The notes under the pieces: generated by a model
What the model was told of the DNA's origin: nothing
The model's input: the letters and a program-made list of their open reading frames with translations, nothing else
Databases searched by the model: none
NCBI GenBank assembly: GCA_016298185.1
Contig: JAEDDA010000003.1
Span: forward strand, 1 to 60,106
Direction of reading: 5' to 3'
From: Bacilli bacterium
GTDB lineage: Bacteria > Bacillota_I > Bacilli_A > RFN20 > CAG-826
DNA: 60,106 bases
Made by a program: the position numbers and the translations under genes
Shown: one piece after another, positions 34,313 to 42,684 of the stretch
Position numbering within the stretch: position 1 is the first letter of the stretch
How the letters are laid out: the number at the start of each line of letters is the position of its first letter

Positions 34313-35836
34313 ATGAAGGCTCCATTAAAGATTGCTCTTTTAGGTTTAGTGAGTTTGCTTCAGTTAACAGCTTGCCAAACAGGCAAAAGAAAAGTAAATG
34401 ATAAGACTGAAGTGTATTTTCTCCACGAAGATATCAACCAAGAATCATTTGGTGGTTTAGGCGTGGAATGGGGTACCTATGAAGACACAGATAAATTAAT
34501 TGAAGGTGGATGGGATTTAGTTCTCAGACACATGGATCATCTCGGGGCTGCCAGGGTCAGATTAATGACCAACTATGACTGGTTTTGCCAAAACTTTGAT
34601 GATAAAGGGGACTATGATAAATCTAATGATACTTGGACTTACAACTATACAAATAAATACGCTAAGAACATGATTGATATCTTAGAGTATTGTCAAACTC
34701 ATGACATCGATGTCGCCTTTGGCGCATGGAATGTTATTGGTAATTTATATGGAGATGTTTGGAACATGATGGATGAAGTGACAAGCGACATCCGTTGGGC
34801 CAAAATAAGCGCTGATACACTTGATTTCTTAGTAAATAAAAAAGGATTCACATGTATCAAATGGTTTGTTAACAGCAATGAACCAAACTGGTTAGGTGCT
34901 CCAGGACAATCCAAAAACTTCAATAATACTTATGAAAAATGGGCTCAAGGCGTGAGAAACGTCAGAAAAGCTCTCGATGATATCGGTTTACAAAAAGTCG
35001 GTATCGTCGGTGGTGATACCACCGGTTTTGTGGGCTGCGAAGAATATTTAATAAATATCTCTAAAGGCCTTAAGGATAAGGTTGCCGACTATGGCGCACA
35101 CTTATACTTATCTAACATCACAATTGACCGTGGTGAAATGAGAACCACAATCGAAGATTTATATAAACGTATTAAAAAGAACGACAAGAGATTAGGCAAA
35201 ACCATTCAAGCGAACATTTGGGAAGCTGGTTTAATCGATGGTAAAACAGCTTTGGACTGTCAAACATTAATTAACACGACAAACTACGCAGTAAGAATGA
35301 CTGACTACACACTTCAATCACTTGCTGCAGGTATCAATGGTATATGCTACTGGGATTTTGATGATGCCATGCACTTCATGTACACAAATAACGCAACCAC
35401 ACCAAAAGAATGGGGTATGTTCTCCTCCTTAGCAGAAGCGAGTTCTGCAAAACAAGAACTCCGTCCTTGGTACCACACAACTTCATTACTTTGTCATTTA
35501 ATTCGTAAAGGTAATAAGATCTATACACCTGTTTTATCTAATGATGATGAAAACGGAAACTTTAGAAGCATCGGCACAGTCAGTGCAGATGGTACACAAG
35601 GTGGTTTCGTCGCCGTTAACGCTGGTAGAAAAACAGTTACTAAGAGATTCTTTTTAGCGGATGAAGTCAAAGGTTCAGATAAGACATATGTCTATATCTT
35701 TAATGAAAATAGTTATCGTCTTGGTGATGATGGTTATATTATTCCTAACTATGTTATTGATAAATCAATCAATAACGAATTCAAGATGGATATCCCAAAA
35801 TCCACAGTCGTGGTGTTTTCTAGTGAGAGGTTATAG
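34313..35836 (+). CDS. Surface glycosidase lipoprotein, clan GH-A (family not assigned)
   Basis: 507 aa with lipobox LTAC (Cys21). The barrel is a clan GH-A fold: GGLGVEWG at strand 1, the NEP motif in WFVNSNEPNW with acid/base Glu190, and IWEAGL with nucleophile Glu304; both Glu lie at the strand ends as expected for a retaining enzyme. An all-beta domain follows (about residues 390-507). It resembles GH5/GH30/GH39-type enzymes, but I cannot place it. Between the binding protein and another binding lipoprotein, it should be the surface enzyme that cuts the glycan. Confidence 0.75.
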   Translation: MKAPLKIALLGLVSLLQLTACQTGKRKVNDKTEVYFLHEDINQESFGGLGVEWGTYEDTDKLIEGGWDLVLRHMDHLGAARVRLMTNYDWFCQNFDDKGDYDKSNDTWTYNYTNKYAKNMIDILEYCQTHDIDVAFGAWNVIGNLYGDVWNMMDEVTSDIRWAKISADTLDFLVNKKGFTCIKWFVNSNEPNWLGAPGQSKNFNNTYEKWAQGVRNVRKALDDIGLQKVGIVGGDTTGFVGCEEYLINISKGLKDKVADYGAHLYLSNITIDRGEMRTTIEDLYKRIKKNDKRLGKTIQANIWEAGLIDGKTALDCQTLINTTNYAVRMTDYTLQSLAAGINGICYWDFDDAMHFMYTNNATTPKEWGMFSSLAEASSAKQELRPWYHTTSLLCHLIRKGNKIYTPVLSNDDENGNFRSIGTVSADGTQGGFVAVNAGRKTVTKRFFLADEVKGSDKTYVYIFNENSYRLGDDGYIIPNYVIDKSINNEFKMDIPKSTVVVFSSERL

Positions 35837-35839
35837 TTT

Positions 35840-38473
35840 ATGAAAAAAAGACTCTTGCTATTAGCCGTTTTACTAGGCCTAACAACTGCATGTCAAACGA
35901 CAAGCAACAAAATAACCCCCAATGAAGTCATTGATATCAATGAATACTCCGATACCAAGACTGGGGTATTGGGTGATTTCCATTTAGTGGGTCCAGCGAA
36001 TAACGCAATCGTTGAACAAGCTAATGAATTTGAATGGGAAGCTTCCGCGAATGCAGAAAAATATTCATTAGAAATTTCTTCTAGTCCATATTTCATTTCT
36101 GATCTTGATTCCGTTGACTATTACATTGCAAAAAACATTTACGCGACAAGTTACAAAATCAATTCCGAATTCGCATTTAAAGATACAACTTATTACTGGA
36201 GAGTATTTGCCTTTAATCAAACAGGTTCTAAAGAATCCCTAGAAACATTCTCATTCTTTATTAAAGCTCCAGTGGTGGATGAAGTTCATTTTGATTTAGG
36301 TGAAGCTGATGACTGGACACTCCATCCACAAGGCTCTTATGCCGATATTACAATCGATAATAATAACTTCTTCAAAAATGGTGAGAAATCACTAAAGATG
36401 CAATTTAAGAAAGAAGATACCAACCAAGGAAAACCTGAATCCGATGGTTGGATTATCGCTACAAAGACAATTGAAAAGAGCATCTATGGTACAGACGCTT
36501 TGTATTTCAATATGTATTACTCTGGTCAACAAGCGGATGTCGTTATCCGTTTAATCGACCGTGATAACGAATTCTGGTATTGCCCAGCGTTAATTTCTAA
36601 TAACGCGAAGCAAACAGTCATCTTAAAGTTCTCTGAATTCAAACAAAGAACCGGTGATGTAACCGTGGCGAATATGGAATTCGATTATGAAAGAATTAAA
36701 TATTTAGAAATCGTCTTTGAGAGAACATTCGGTGATGGTGTATTCCTTCTTTCTGGAATGAAAGCCATTAAGTTCTCCAATTATGGCGAATTCTTCATTG
36801 ATACACTTCATTTCACTGAATATTCACAAAGTCAATTAACATATGAAAACTATCAATACGACACAACCTTTAATGATACCGAACTTATTCTTAATCATTA
36901 CGGTACAAAGACTGAAAAACATGAAAAGATTAACGGCTATGGTTTCTTAAAAGTTAATGTTAATCGTTACTTTGTAACAGGTGATGCGATTAGAATAAAA
37001 GTGAAGAAGACTGGTGCAAACGGTACAAATGTCATTATTAGACTTTATGAAGAAGACACTGATAGATGGTCTTATAAATTCCCATACAGTGTTTTAACAG
37101 AAGAATACCAAGAATTAGTCATCCCATATGGTGCCTTTGCGGCAAGTTCATTAATGGGTGACGGTAGAAGACAATTCTATATGGTCTTGAACTTACAATT
37201 TGGTTGTGAAGGTCAATATGGAACAGGTTCTATCTACTTTAAAGATTTTGAAATCGTCAAGATGGCGGAAGTAGCTCCAACCACTGCAAAAGTCATTGGC
37301 AACGATGGCTTAATAGATGATTTCGATAACTACAAATTCGCATCTGATATCTTCCATGTCTGGGGACATAGTGAAGTTAATAAAGATGAATACATGGTCA
37401 AAAATACCACGATCAAATTTGGTGGTTCAAACAATAAAGCAAGCTGTCAATTTGAATATAAATCCGATATGGAACCAGCTATGTACTGGACAGAAATCGA
37501 TGCATCTCAAGCTGATGAATTCGATGGTTTCTCTATTTGGATGAAAGACGGTTCCGTTAAACCAAACGAAACAAAAGTTAATCACGTCACTAACTGGTCA
37601 CCAAAAGTGAGATTGATGATCCAATTAAAGACTAATGAAATTTATGAATATATGATTGATCCACTTCCAACAATGTGGAATGAATTCAATGTCAACTTTT
37701 CGGATTTCCATGTTCCTGGCAGCGGAGAATATAATCTCATAACAAACGAAAGAATTAGTCGTGTTGGCTTTGCCTTCCAATACTTCTATTATCGCGAAGA
37801 TGGAGTTACCCCATTACCAATGTATACAATAAGCAACCCAGTCTATGTTGATAACGTGAGATTAACAAGAAATACCACAACTGGTGTGGTCACTAAAGAT
37901 AGAGTTATCACTATGTCAGAAGATGGCATTTCTGAATTTGATAATTTCGAAAGTTATAATAACACCTCAGATGTCCGCGATATGTGGTCGGATGGTAGGG
38001 ATTATGACTATCAAAACATTGAATTATCCAATGATACAAGTAACCAAGGTGATAGTCACTCAATGGCACTTCAATATCAAAGCCAAAGCGCATCTGTTTC
38101 TTATGTCTTAGCGCCTTATGTCGATAAGAATGTTAGAGCTAGAGCAGTAGTCTTAGATCTTAAGAGTGATAAACCTGCAACAGTATATTTCAATGTTTAT
38201 TTATCAATCAGTGGTAGCATTGTTCAATATCGTACGACAATTACCGTTTCTAGTGTATGGACAAGATATGTAATTGGCTTTAGCCAGTTCAATAATGAAA
38301 GTTCAACAGGAAGAAGCTTTGTCGATTCCGATATGCAATTTATCCAACGTATAACTTTTGGTGCCGTCTATTTCGGTGAATCAGGTCATAACAATCATAC
38401 TTTGTTAGTAGATAACATCAATTTTGATAACAACAGGAAATATACTGCTTGGGAATCAACCGTACTTAGCTAG
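35840..38473 (+). CDS. Large surface lipoprotein with Fn3-like and repeated jelly-roll domains
   Basis: 877 aa with lipobox TTAC (Cys18). Residues about 47-148 form an Fn3-like domain (FEWEASANAEKYSLEIS; YYWRVFAFNQTGSKES). Four jelly-roll segments follow, about 150-325, 340-475, 490-695 and 715-865. Each begins with an acidic DD-F or similar entry and ends with a strand such as FFIDTLHF, YFKDFEIVK, VYVDNVRL or LLVDNINF. No catalytic motif is seen, so this is probably a multivalent glycan-binding protein like the first gene of the operon. It starts three bases after the glycosidase gene. Confidence 0.75.
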   Translation: MKKRLLLLAVLLGLTTACQTTSNKITPNEVIDINEYSDTKTGVLGDFHLVGPANNAIVEQANEFEWEASANAEKYSLEISSSPYFISDLDSVDYYIAKNIYATSYKINSEFAFKDTTYYWRVFAFNQTGSKESLETFSFFIKAPVVDEVHFDLGEADDWTLHPQGSYADITIDNNNFFKNGEKSLKMQFKKEDTNQGKPESDGWIIATKTIEKSIYGTDALYFNMYYSGQQADVVIRLIDRDNEFWYCPALISNNAKQTVILKFSEFKQRTGDVTVANMEFDYERIKYLEIVFERTFGDGVFLLSGMKAIKFSNYGEFFIDTLHFTEYSQSQLTYENYQYDTTFNDTELILNHYGTKTEKHEKINGYGFLKVNVNRYFVTGDAIRIKVKKTGANGTNVIIRLYEEDTDRWSYKFPYSVLTEEYQELVIPYGAFAASSLMGDGRRQFYMVLNLQFGCEGQYGTGSIYFKDFEIVKMAEVAPTTAKVIGNDGLIDDFDNYKFASDIFHVWGHSEVNKDEYMVKNTTIKFGGSNNKASCQFEYKSDMEPAMYWTEIDASQADEFDGFSIWMKDGSVKPNETKVNHVTNWSPKVRLMIQLKTNEIYEYMIDPLPTMWNEFNVNFSDFHVPGSGEYNLITNERISRVGFAFQYFYYREDGVTPLPMYTISNPVYVDNVRLTRNTTTGVVTKDRVITMSEDGISEFDNFESYNNTSDVRDMWSDGRDYDYQNIELSNDTSNQGDSHSMALQYQSQSASVSYVLAPYVDKNVRARAVVLDLKSDKPATVYFNVYLSISGSIVQYRTTITVSSVWTRYVIGFSQFNNESSTGRSFVDSDMQFIQRITFGAVYFGESGHNNHTLLVDNINFDNNRKYTAWESTVLS

Positions 38474-38484
38474 AGGTGATGTTT

Positions 38485-39501
38485 ATGAAATTTAAGAAAT
38501 ACGAAAATAATCCAATATTAGTTAAGAACCCCTCTAACAAGTGGGAAGAATTATGCGTCTTAAATCCCGCTGTTATCTTTAACGATGAAGATAAAACATT
38601 CTATATGCTTTATAGAGCCGCAGGTAATGATGCACAACATTATATCTATTTAGGTTTAGCCAAATCTAAAGATGGTATTCATTTTGAAAGACAAAGCGAT
38701 AAACCTCTCATTGCTCCAGATGTGAATGGCGCAGATGGTGGAGGTTGTGAAGATCCACGTTTAGTAAAAATCGATGATTACTTTTTCTTAACATATGCTT
38801 CTAGAGTATTCGCTCCAGGACAATATTGGAGAGAAGATAAGAAATACTTCGGCTTCCAACCAAAAGCGGGTCCAAAAGTTTTGATTTATAACGATACCGA
38901 AACTCACTTAGCAGTCTCTAAAGATTTGGTTAATTGGAAGAAGCTAGGTAGAATTACCGACTCCCGTCATGATGATAGAGATGTCATCATCTTCCCAGAA
39001 AGAGTGAATGGGAAATACGTTAAGATCTCTAGAGCTATGGATAAATGTGGTGAAGGATATAAAAACGCTAAACCAGCGATGTGGATATCTTTCTCTGATG
39101 ATTTATTAGAATGGCCAAGAGAAGAAGAACTCCTATATGAAGGTAAGGAAGATTGGGAAAGTGAAAAAGTCGGTGGTAGCTGTCCTCCAGTTAAAACCGA
39201 TAAAGGATGGTTATTCATCTATCACGGCGTTTCCTCTATTGATAAAAACTATAGAGTGGGAGCGATGCTATTAGATTTAAACGATCCACGCAAAATCTTA
39301 GCAAAAACTAAGGATTTCTTAATGGAACCTGAATTTGATTTTGAAAGTAAAGGTTTCTATGCCGGATGCGTTTTCCCAACTGGAATCGTTGAAGCTAACG
39401 ATGAATATTACATCTATTATGGCGCAGGCGATCAATGTATTTGCTTAGCCACAGTAAATAAAAAAGAACTCCTCGATGAGTTATTAGGAGGTAACAAATA
39501 A
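38485..39501 (+). CDS. Glycoside hydrolase family 130, copy B
   Basis: 338 aa from the ATG at 38485. An earlier GTG at 38476 is part of the AGAGGTG ribosome site. It is clearly GH130 but from a different branch than copy A: NNPILVKNPSNKWEELCVLNPAVIF at the N-terminus, CEDPRL with general-acid Asp90, DSRHDDRDVIIFPERVNGKYV and IYHGVSSIDKNYRVGAMLLD. The two copies probably act on different linkages or chain lengths. Its stop overlaps the next start by one base. Confidence 0.9.
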   Translation: MKFKKYENNPILVKNPSNKWEELCVLNPAVIFNDEDKTFYMLYRAAGNDAQHYIYLGLAKSKDGIHFERQSDKPLIAPDVNGADGGGCEDPRLVKIDDYFFLTYASRVFAPGQYWREDKKYFGFQPKAGPKVLIYNDTETHLAVSKDLVNWKKLGRITDSRHDDRDVIIFPERVNGKYVKISRAMDKCGEGYKNAKPAMWISFSDDLLEWPREEELLYEGKEDWESEKVGGSCPPVKTDKGWLFIYHGVSSIDKNYRVGAMLLDLNDPRKILAKTKDFLMEPEFDFESKGFYAGCVFPTGIVEANDEYYIYYGAGDQCICLATVNKKELLDELLGGNK

Positions 39502-40772
39502 TGAATAAAAAAGCCTTATTAATTTTACCTGCTGTATTACTCTTAAGTGCGTGTAATGAAGTTAAACCAGTCATTCAAGATGACGCACATTACGCGCTAT
39601 ACATGTACAACTATCCTCGTATGGTTATGGAAACTCCAAACGGAATGACTGAAACCGCGGATAGCTACATCTACGAAAAACAAGAAATCGAATTAGGAAA
39701 AAAACTTGTCGCACCCGCAAATGATCCAGAACGTGAGAGTTATGAATTCAAAGGCTGGTATAAAGAAAAGACTTGTGACAACCTTTGGGATTTCGACAAT
39801 GATATCGCGGAACATTCTGTGTTCTTATACGCAAAATGGGGTGTCGCAGAAGGAGAAGAATACGTGGAACCTGAATACACTTATCCAGAAACAATTATTA
39901 CCGATGTAAACTATCGTGTGACAGGCATCTTGAATAGTCCATTAAATAACGATGGTACATCAGTGAACTTAACTACCGCCGCAATCGGTAGATTAAAAGC
40001 TTCTCCAAGTGACGTTTCTTTCGCCGTTAATTACGAAAGAAAACAAGATGTCACATTAACAGTGGCGACATATAATCCTGATACCAAAGTTATCCATTTA
40101 GAAGTTTCTAGTGGTGAAACATGGGATATTAGCGTTATTGATATCACTGCTTCTTTAAGTATTGCTAGTGATAATGCTTATTATGAACAAAAAGCTGTTA
40201 AATATGAAAAGGATATCGATATCGATAACTATCACATCGCTTTAGCTGGTTCTTCCTCAATGGAAAACTGGTCCACAAGTGGTGAGGATATGAATCCAAT
40301 CGTGACATTCAATCATGGTATCGGTGGTACCACAGTGGAACAATGGACAGACAAATTACTCCAAAGATTAGTTTGCCCATATTCTCCAAAAGCAGTCGTC
40401 TTCTATGTTGGTGTTAATAACATCATTAATAACAATAAGAGTGGTCTACAAACCGGTAACGCACTTGTTGATTTATTCAATAAATGTCATGATTTTTTGC
40501 CAAAGACACACATCTTTTATGTTTTAATTAACAAATTACCAAGTTACCCACATTATCAAGCGGACTTTGACCTCGCAAATAAGATGGCAATAGACTATGC
40601 TGCAGAGCATAACTATGTTACTTGCATCGATGCGGGTGTAGGATTATTAAAAGATAATGGTTTGCCAAACTTTGGATATTTCCTTACCGATGGTCTCCAT
40701 ATGTCAAAAGCCGGATACGTTATCTGGGGTAAAGCTGTTAAGGACGCAGTTATTAATTGGTTAGGTAAATAA
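39501..40772 (+). CDS. SGNH hydrolase lipoprotein with an InlB-type repeat
   Basis: 423 aa with lipobox LSAC (Cys18). An InlB-like repeat (SYEFKGWYKEKTCDNLWDF ... LYAKWG) lies at about residues 75-115 and a beta domain follows. The C-terminal part is an SGNH hydrolase: ALAGSSSMENW with the nucleophile at about Ser252, HGIGGTT, VGVNN, and TDGLHMS with Asp397 and His400. This fits a surface carbohydrate esterase, likely a deacetylase for the glycan. The repeat type is common in surface proteins of Listeria and gut Firmicutes. Confidence 0.82.
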   Translation: MNKKALLILPAVLLLSACNEVKPVIQDDAHYALYMYNYPRMVMETPNGMTETADSYIYEKQEIELGKKLVAPANDPERESYEFKGWYKEKTCDNLWDFDNDIAEHSVFLYAKWGVAEGEEYVEPEYTYPETIITDVNYRVTGILNSPLNNDGTSVNLTTAAIGRLKASPSDVSFAVNYERKQDVTLTVATYNPDTKVIHLEVSSGETWDISVIDITASLSIASDNAYYEQKAVKYEKDIDIDNYHIALAGSSSMENWSTSGEDMNPIVTFNHGIGGTTVEQWTDKLLQRLVCPYSPKAVVFYVGVNNIINNNKSGLQTGNALVDLFNKCHDFLPKTHIFYVLINKLPSYPHYQADFDLANKMAIDYAAEHNYVTCIDAGVGLLKDNGLPNFGYFLTDGLHMSKAGYVIWGKAVKDAVINWLGK

Positions 40773-41269
40773 TGGAATTAATTAACATCAATAGTTTTAA
40801 GAAAAAAGCAAAGAAGAGATACATTTTGCATCTCATCTTTGTTTCATTATTTTTAACTCTTGCTGTTACAGGATTAATCCTTTCCTTATTATTATCAAAT
40901 TTAGAATATATGCCCAACATGATCATCAATATCGTGTCGTCCGTATTAGTGGCCTTAATTGCTATATTCTATTTCTTTAATATTTTTCCACTTATCAGAC
41001 ATTATTATCGTTTTTTCAAAAACATGAACGAAGTCACTCTTGAGCGTCATCGTCGCAGAGTGTTTGAAGAAGAACTTCCTTCTAAAAACATTAATCTTGT
41101 CAAATATCGTGTTGTCTTATTCTCTTATTCAGAAGGAGAAAAAGAATATAGAGAGAATTTATATGTTCTTGATAACGAGGTGGAATTTAAAAAAGATCAA
41201 CCATATAAAATTGCCACTTATCACAACGTTATCATTAAGTGTGAGGAGATATTAGATGCAAAAGATTAA
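40772..41269 (+). CDS. Membrane protein of unknown function (two helices, cytosolic tail)
   Basis: 165 aa. Two hydrophobic helices (about residues 18-42 and 52-76) are followed by a basic loop (NEVTLERHRRRVFEEELP) and a soluble beta-rich tail (RVVLFSYSEGEKEYRENLYVLDNEVEF). I recognise no family. Its start overlaps the SGNH stop and its end overlaps the next gene by 14 bases, so it is translated with the glycan cluster. Confidence 0.75.
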   Translation: MELININSFKKKAKKRYILHLIFVSLFLTLAVTGLILSLLLSNLEYMPNMIINIVSSVLVALIAIFYFFNIFPLIRHYYRFFKNMNEVTLERHRRRVFEEELPSKNINLVKYRVVLFSYSEGEKEYRENLYVLDNEVEFKKDQPYKIATYHNVIIKCEEILDAKD

Positions 41270-41843
41270 TAAATCCACACTTAGTGGTACCTTATATCAC
41301 ACTTGGTATATCTATGCTGTCGCAGCAGGACTTCTTACTCTTTTATGGTTATGGGCATTTATGGCCTATCACCAGCCAAAGGCACATGAAAAATTAGAAA
41401 TCTATTTTTCAGAAAACTTGACTAGTGAAAAGTTTCTCAAAGATATTCATAACAGATATGACAAGAAAGATTTAAGAGAAGTCACCCCTATTTACGGAAA
41501 TAATGTCTCAAAGCTTAAGATTGGTCTTAATAACGCGGATATGTTTATTTTCGCAAAAGCTAACGTGGAATCTTTACCAAGTGATTACTACACACCTATT
41601 AATTCTTATATCCAAGAAAAACTTGGTGTTGAGGATAATAAAATTTTAAACGGGAAAGGCGTTTTATTAAGACAATATGGAACCCCACATTATCTCGATA
41701 ATTATATCGAATTCGAAAATATGGATTACTATATCGTCTTCTCAAGTAAAAGCCAAAATCTCGGAGCGGCGATTAAAGAAGATAACGCCCCACATGATCA
41801 CGCCTTGACCTTTGCTAAATATTTAATCGAGGGTATCGAATGA
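41256..41843 (+). CDS. Membrane-anchored protein of unknown function (one helix, outer domain)
   Basis: 195 aa. One helix near residues 18-37 (YAVAAGLLTLLWLWAFMAY) is followed by an outside domain of about 150 residues. The pattern KLEIYFSENLTSEKF ... KLKIGLNNADMFIFAKANVESL resembles one lobe of a solute-binding fold, but I cannot assign it. It overlaps the genes on both sides (14 and 4 bases). Confidence 0.7.
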   Translation: MQKINKSTLSGTLYHTWYIYAVAAGLLTLLWLWAFMAYHQPKAHEKLEIYFSENLTSEKFLKDIHNRYDKKDLREVTPIYGNNVSKLKIGLNNADMFIFAKANVESLPSDYYTPINSYIQEKLGVEDNKILNGKGVLLRQYGTPHYLDNYIEFENMDYYIVFSSKSQNLGAAIKEDNAPHDHALTFAKYLIEGIE

Positions 41844-42682
41844 GAAAAGAAAAAATTAGACCCGACGATTATTCACAAAGGGAAAGACCAAAAACCAGAT
41901 TAAAGCAGTTCTTCGATATCTTCGCTCATCGCTTCTTAGAACTACTTAAACTCTCATTACTTCAAACGGTGTTCAATATGCCGTTACTAATAACAATATT
42001 CCTATTCTGGATGTTGTTACAAAATTCCAGTACTGAACAAGCAGTGATGGCAGTATTCCTAATTCAAGGAGCAACATTAGTATTGTGCTTGCCATTCTCG
42101 TTTGTTGGATTAACTGGTTCCTTCTACGCAATTAAGAAATTAATCTATGCGGAAGGAGAATTCGCTTCTTCTTCATTCTTCTACGGACTTAAAGAAGAAT
42201 GGAAAAAAGGACTAGTTATAGGCTTAATAGCGGGCTTCAGCGCTGCTATTGCGGTAATCGGTGTTTACTTCTTCATCTTCTCAACATATGACCTATTTAC
42301 ATGGGTGAGAGGATTTGGAATCGCGATTATAGTGATCCAATTAATCGTCGTATTAATAATTTGCTATTATTCAGTCGCGCAGAGCATTGTCTATACCAAT
42401 AAGATAAGTTCTATATTAAAGAATTCGTTCCTCATGTCACTTATGAGGTTCCCTATTAACTTAGGGTTATTAATTCTTTATCCCACAGGATTTATCGCAC
42501 TGATATGTATCATGCCTATTACGATGTATGTCGGATTAGGACTCATGGTATTCACATCAGCATTTGGACATCTTGTGTGGATGCTAAATGCAGTAAGCGC
42601 ATTCGACAAATTTATCAATAAAGAACAATTTCCCGATTATTATCGCAAAGGTTTATTTAAGGAAGAAACTAAGGAGGAATAA
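41840..42682 (+). CDS. YesL/DUF624-like membrane protein
   Basis: 280 aa with six or so helices. Features of the YesL-type family: a helix start FFDIFAHRFLELLKLSLLQTVFNMPLL, and GLTGSFYAIKKLIYAEGEFASSSFFYGLKEEWKKG, with a Tyr-rich C-terminal tail. YesL-like proteins occur beside LplB/YtcP-type sugar importers, matching this neighbourhood. Function unknown. It overlaps the previous gene by 4 bases; the ATPase gene starts two bases after its stop. Confidence 0.7.
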   Translation: MRKEKIRPDDYSQRERPKTRLKQFFDIFAHRFLELLKLSLLQTVFNMPLLITIFLFWMLLQNSSTEQAVMAVFLIQGATLVLCLPFSFVGLTGSFYAIKKLIYAEGEFASSSFFYGLKEEWKKGLVIGLIAGFSAAIAVIGVYFFIFSTYDLFTWVRGFGIAIIVIQLIVVLIICYYSVAQSIVYTNKISSILKNSFLMSLMRFPINLGLLILYPTGFIALICIMPITMYVGLGLMVFTSAFGHLVWMLNAVSAFDKFINKEQFPDYYRKGLFKEETKEE

Positions 42683-42684
42683 TT

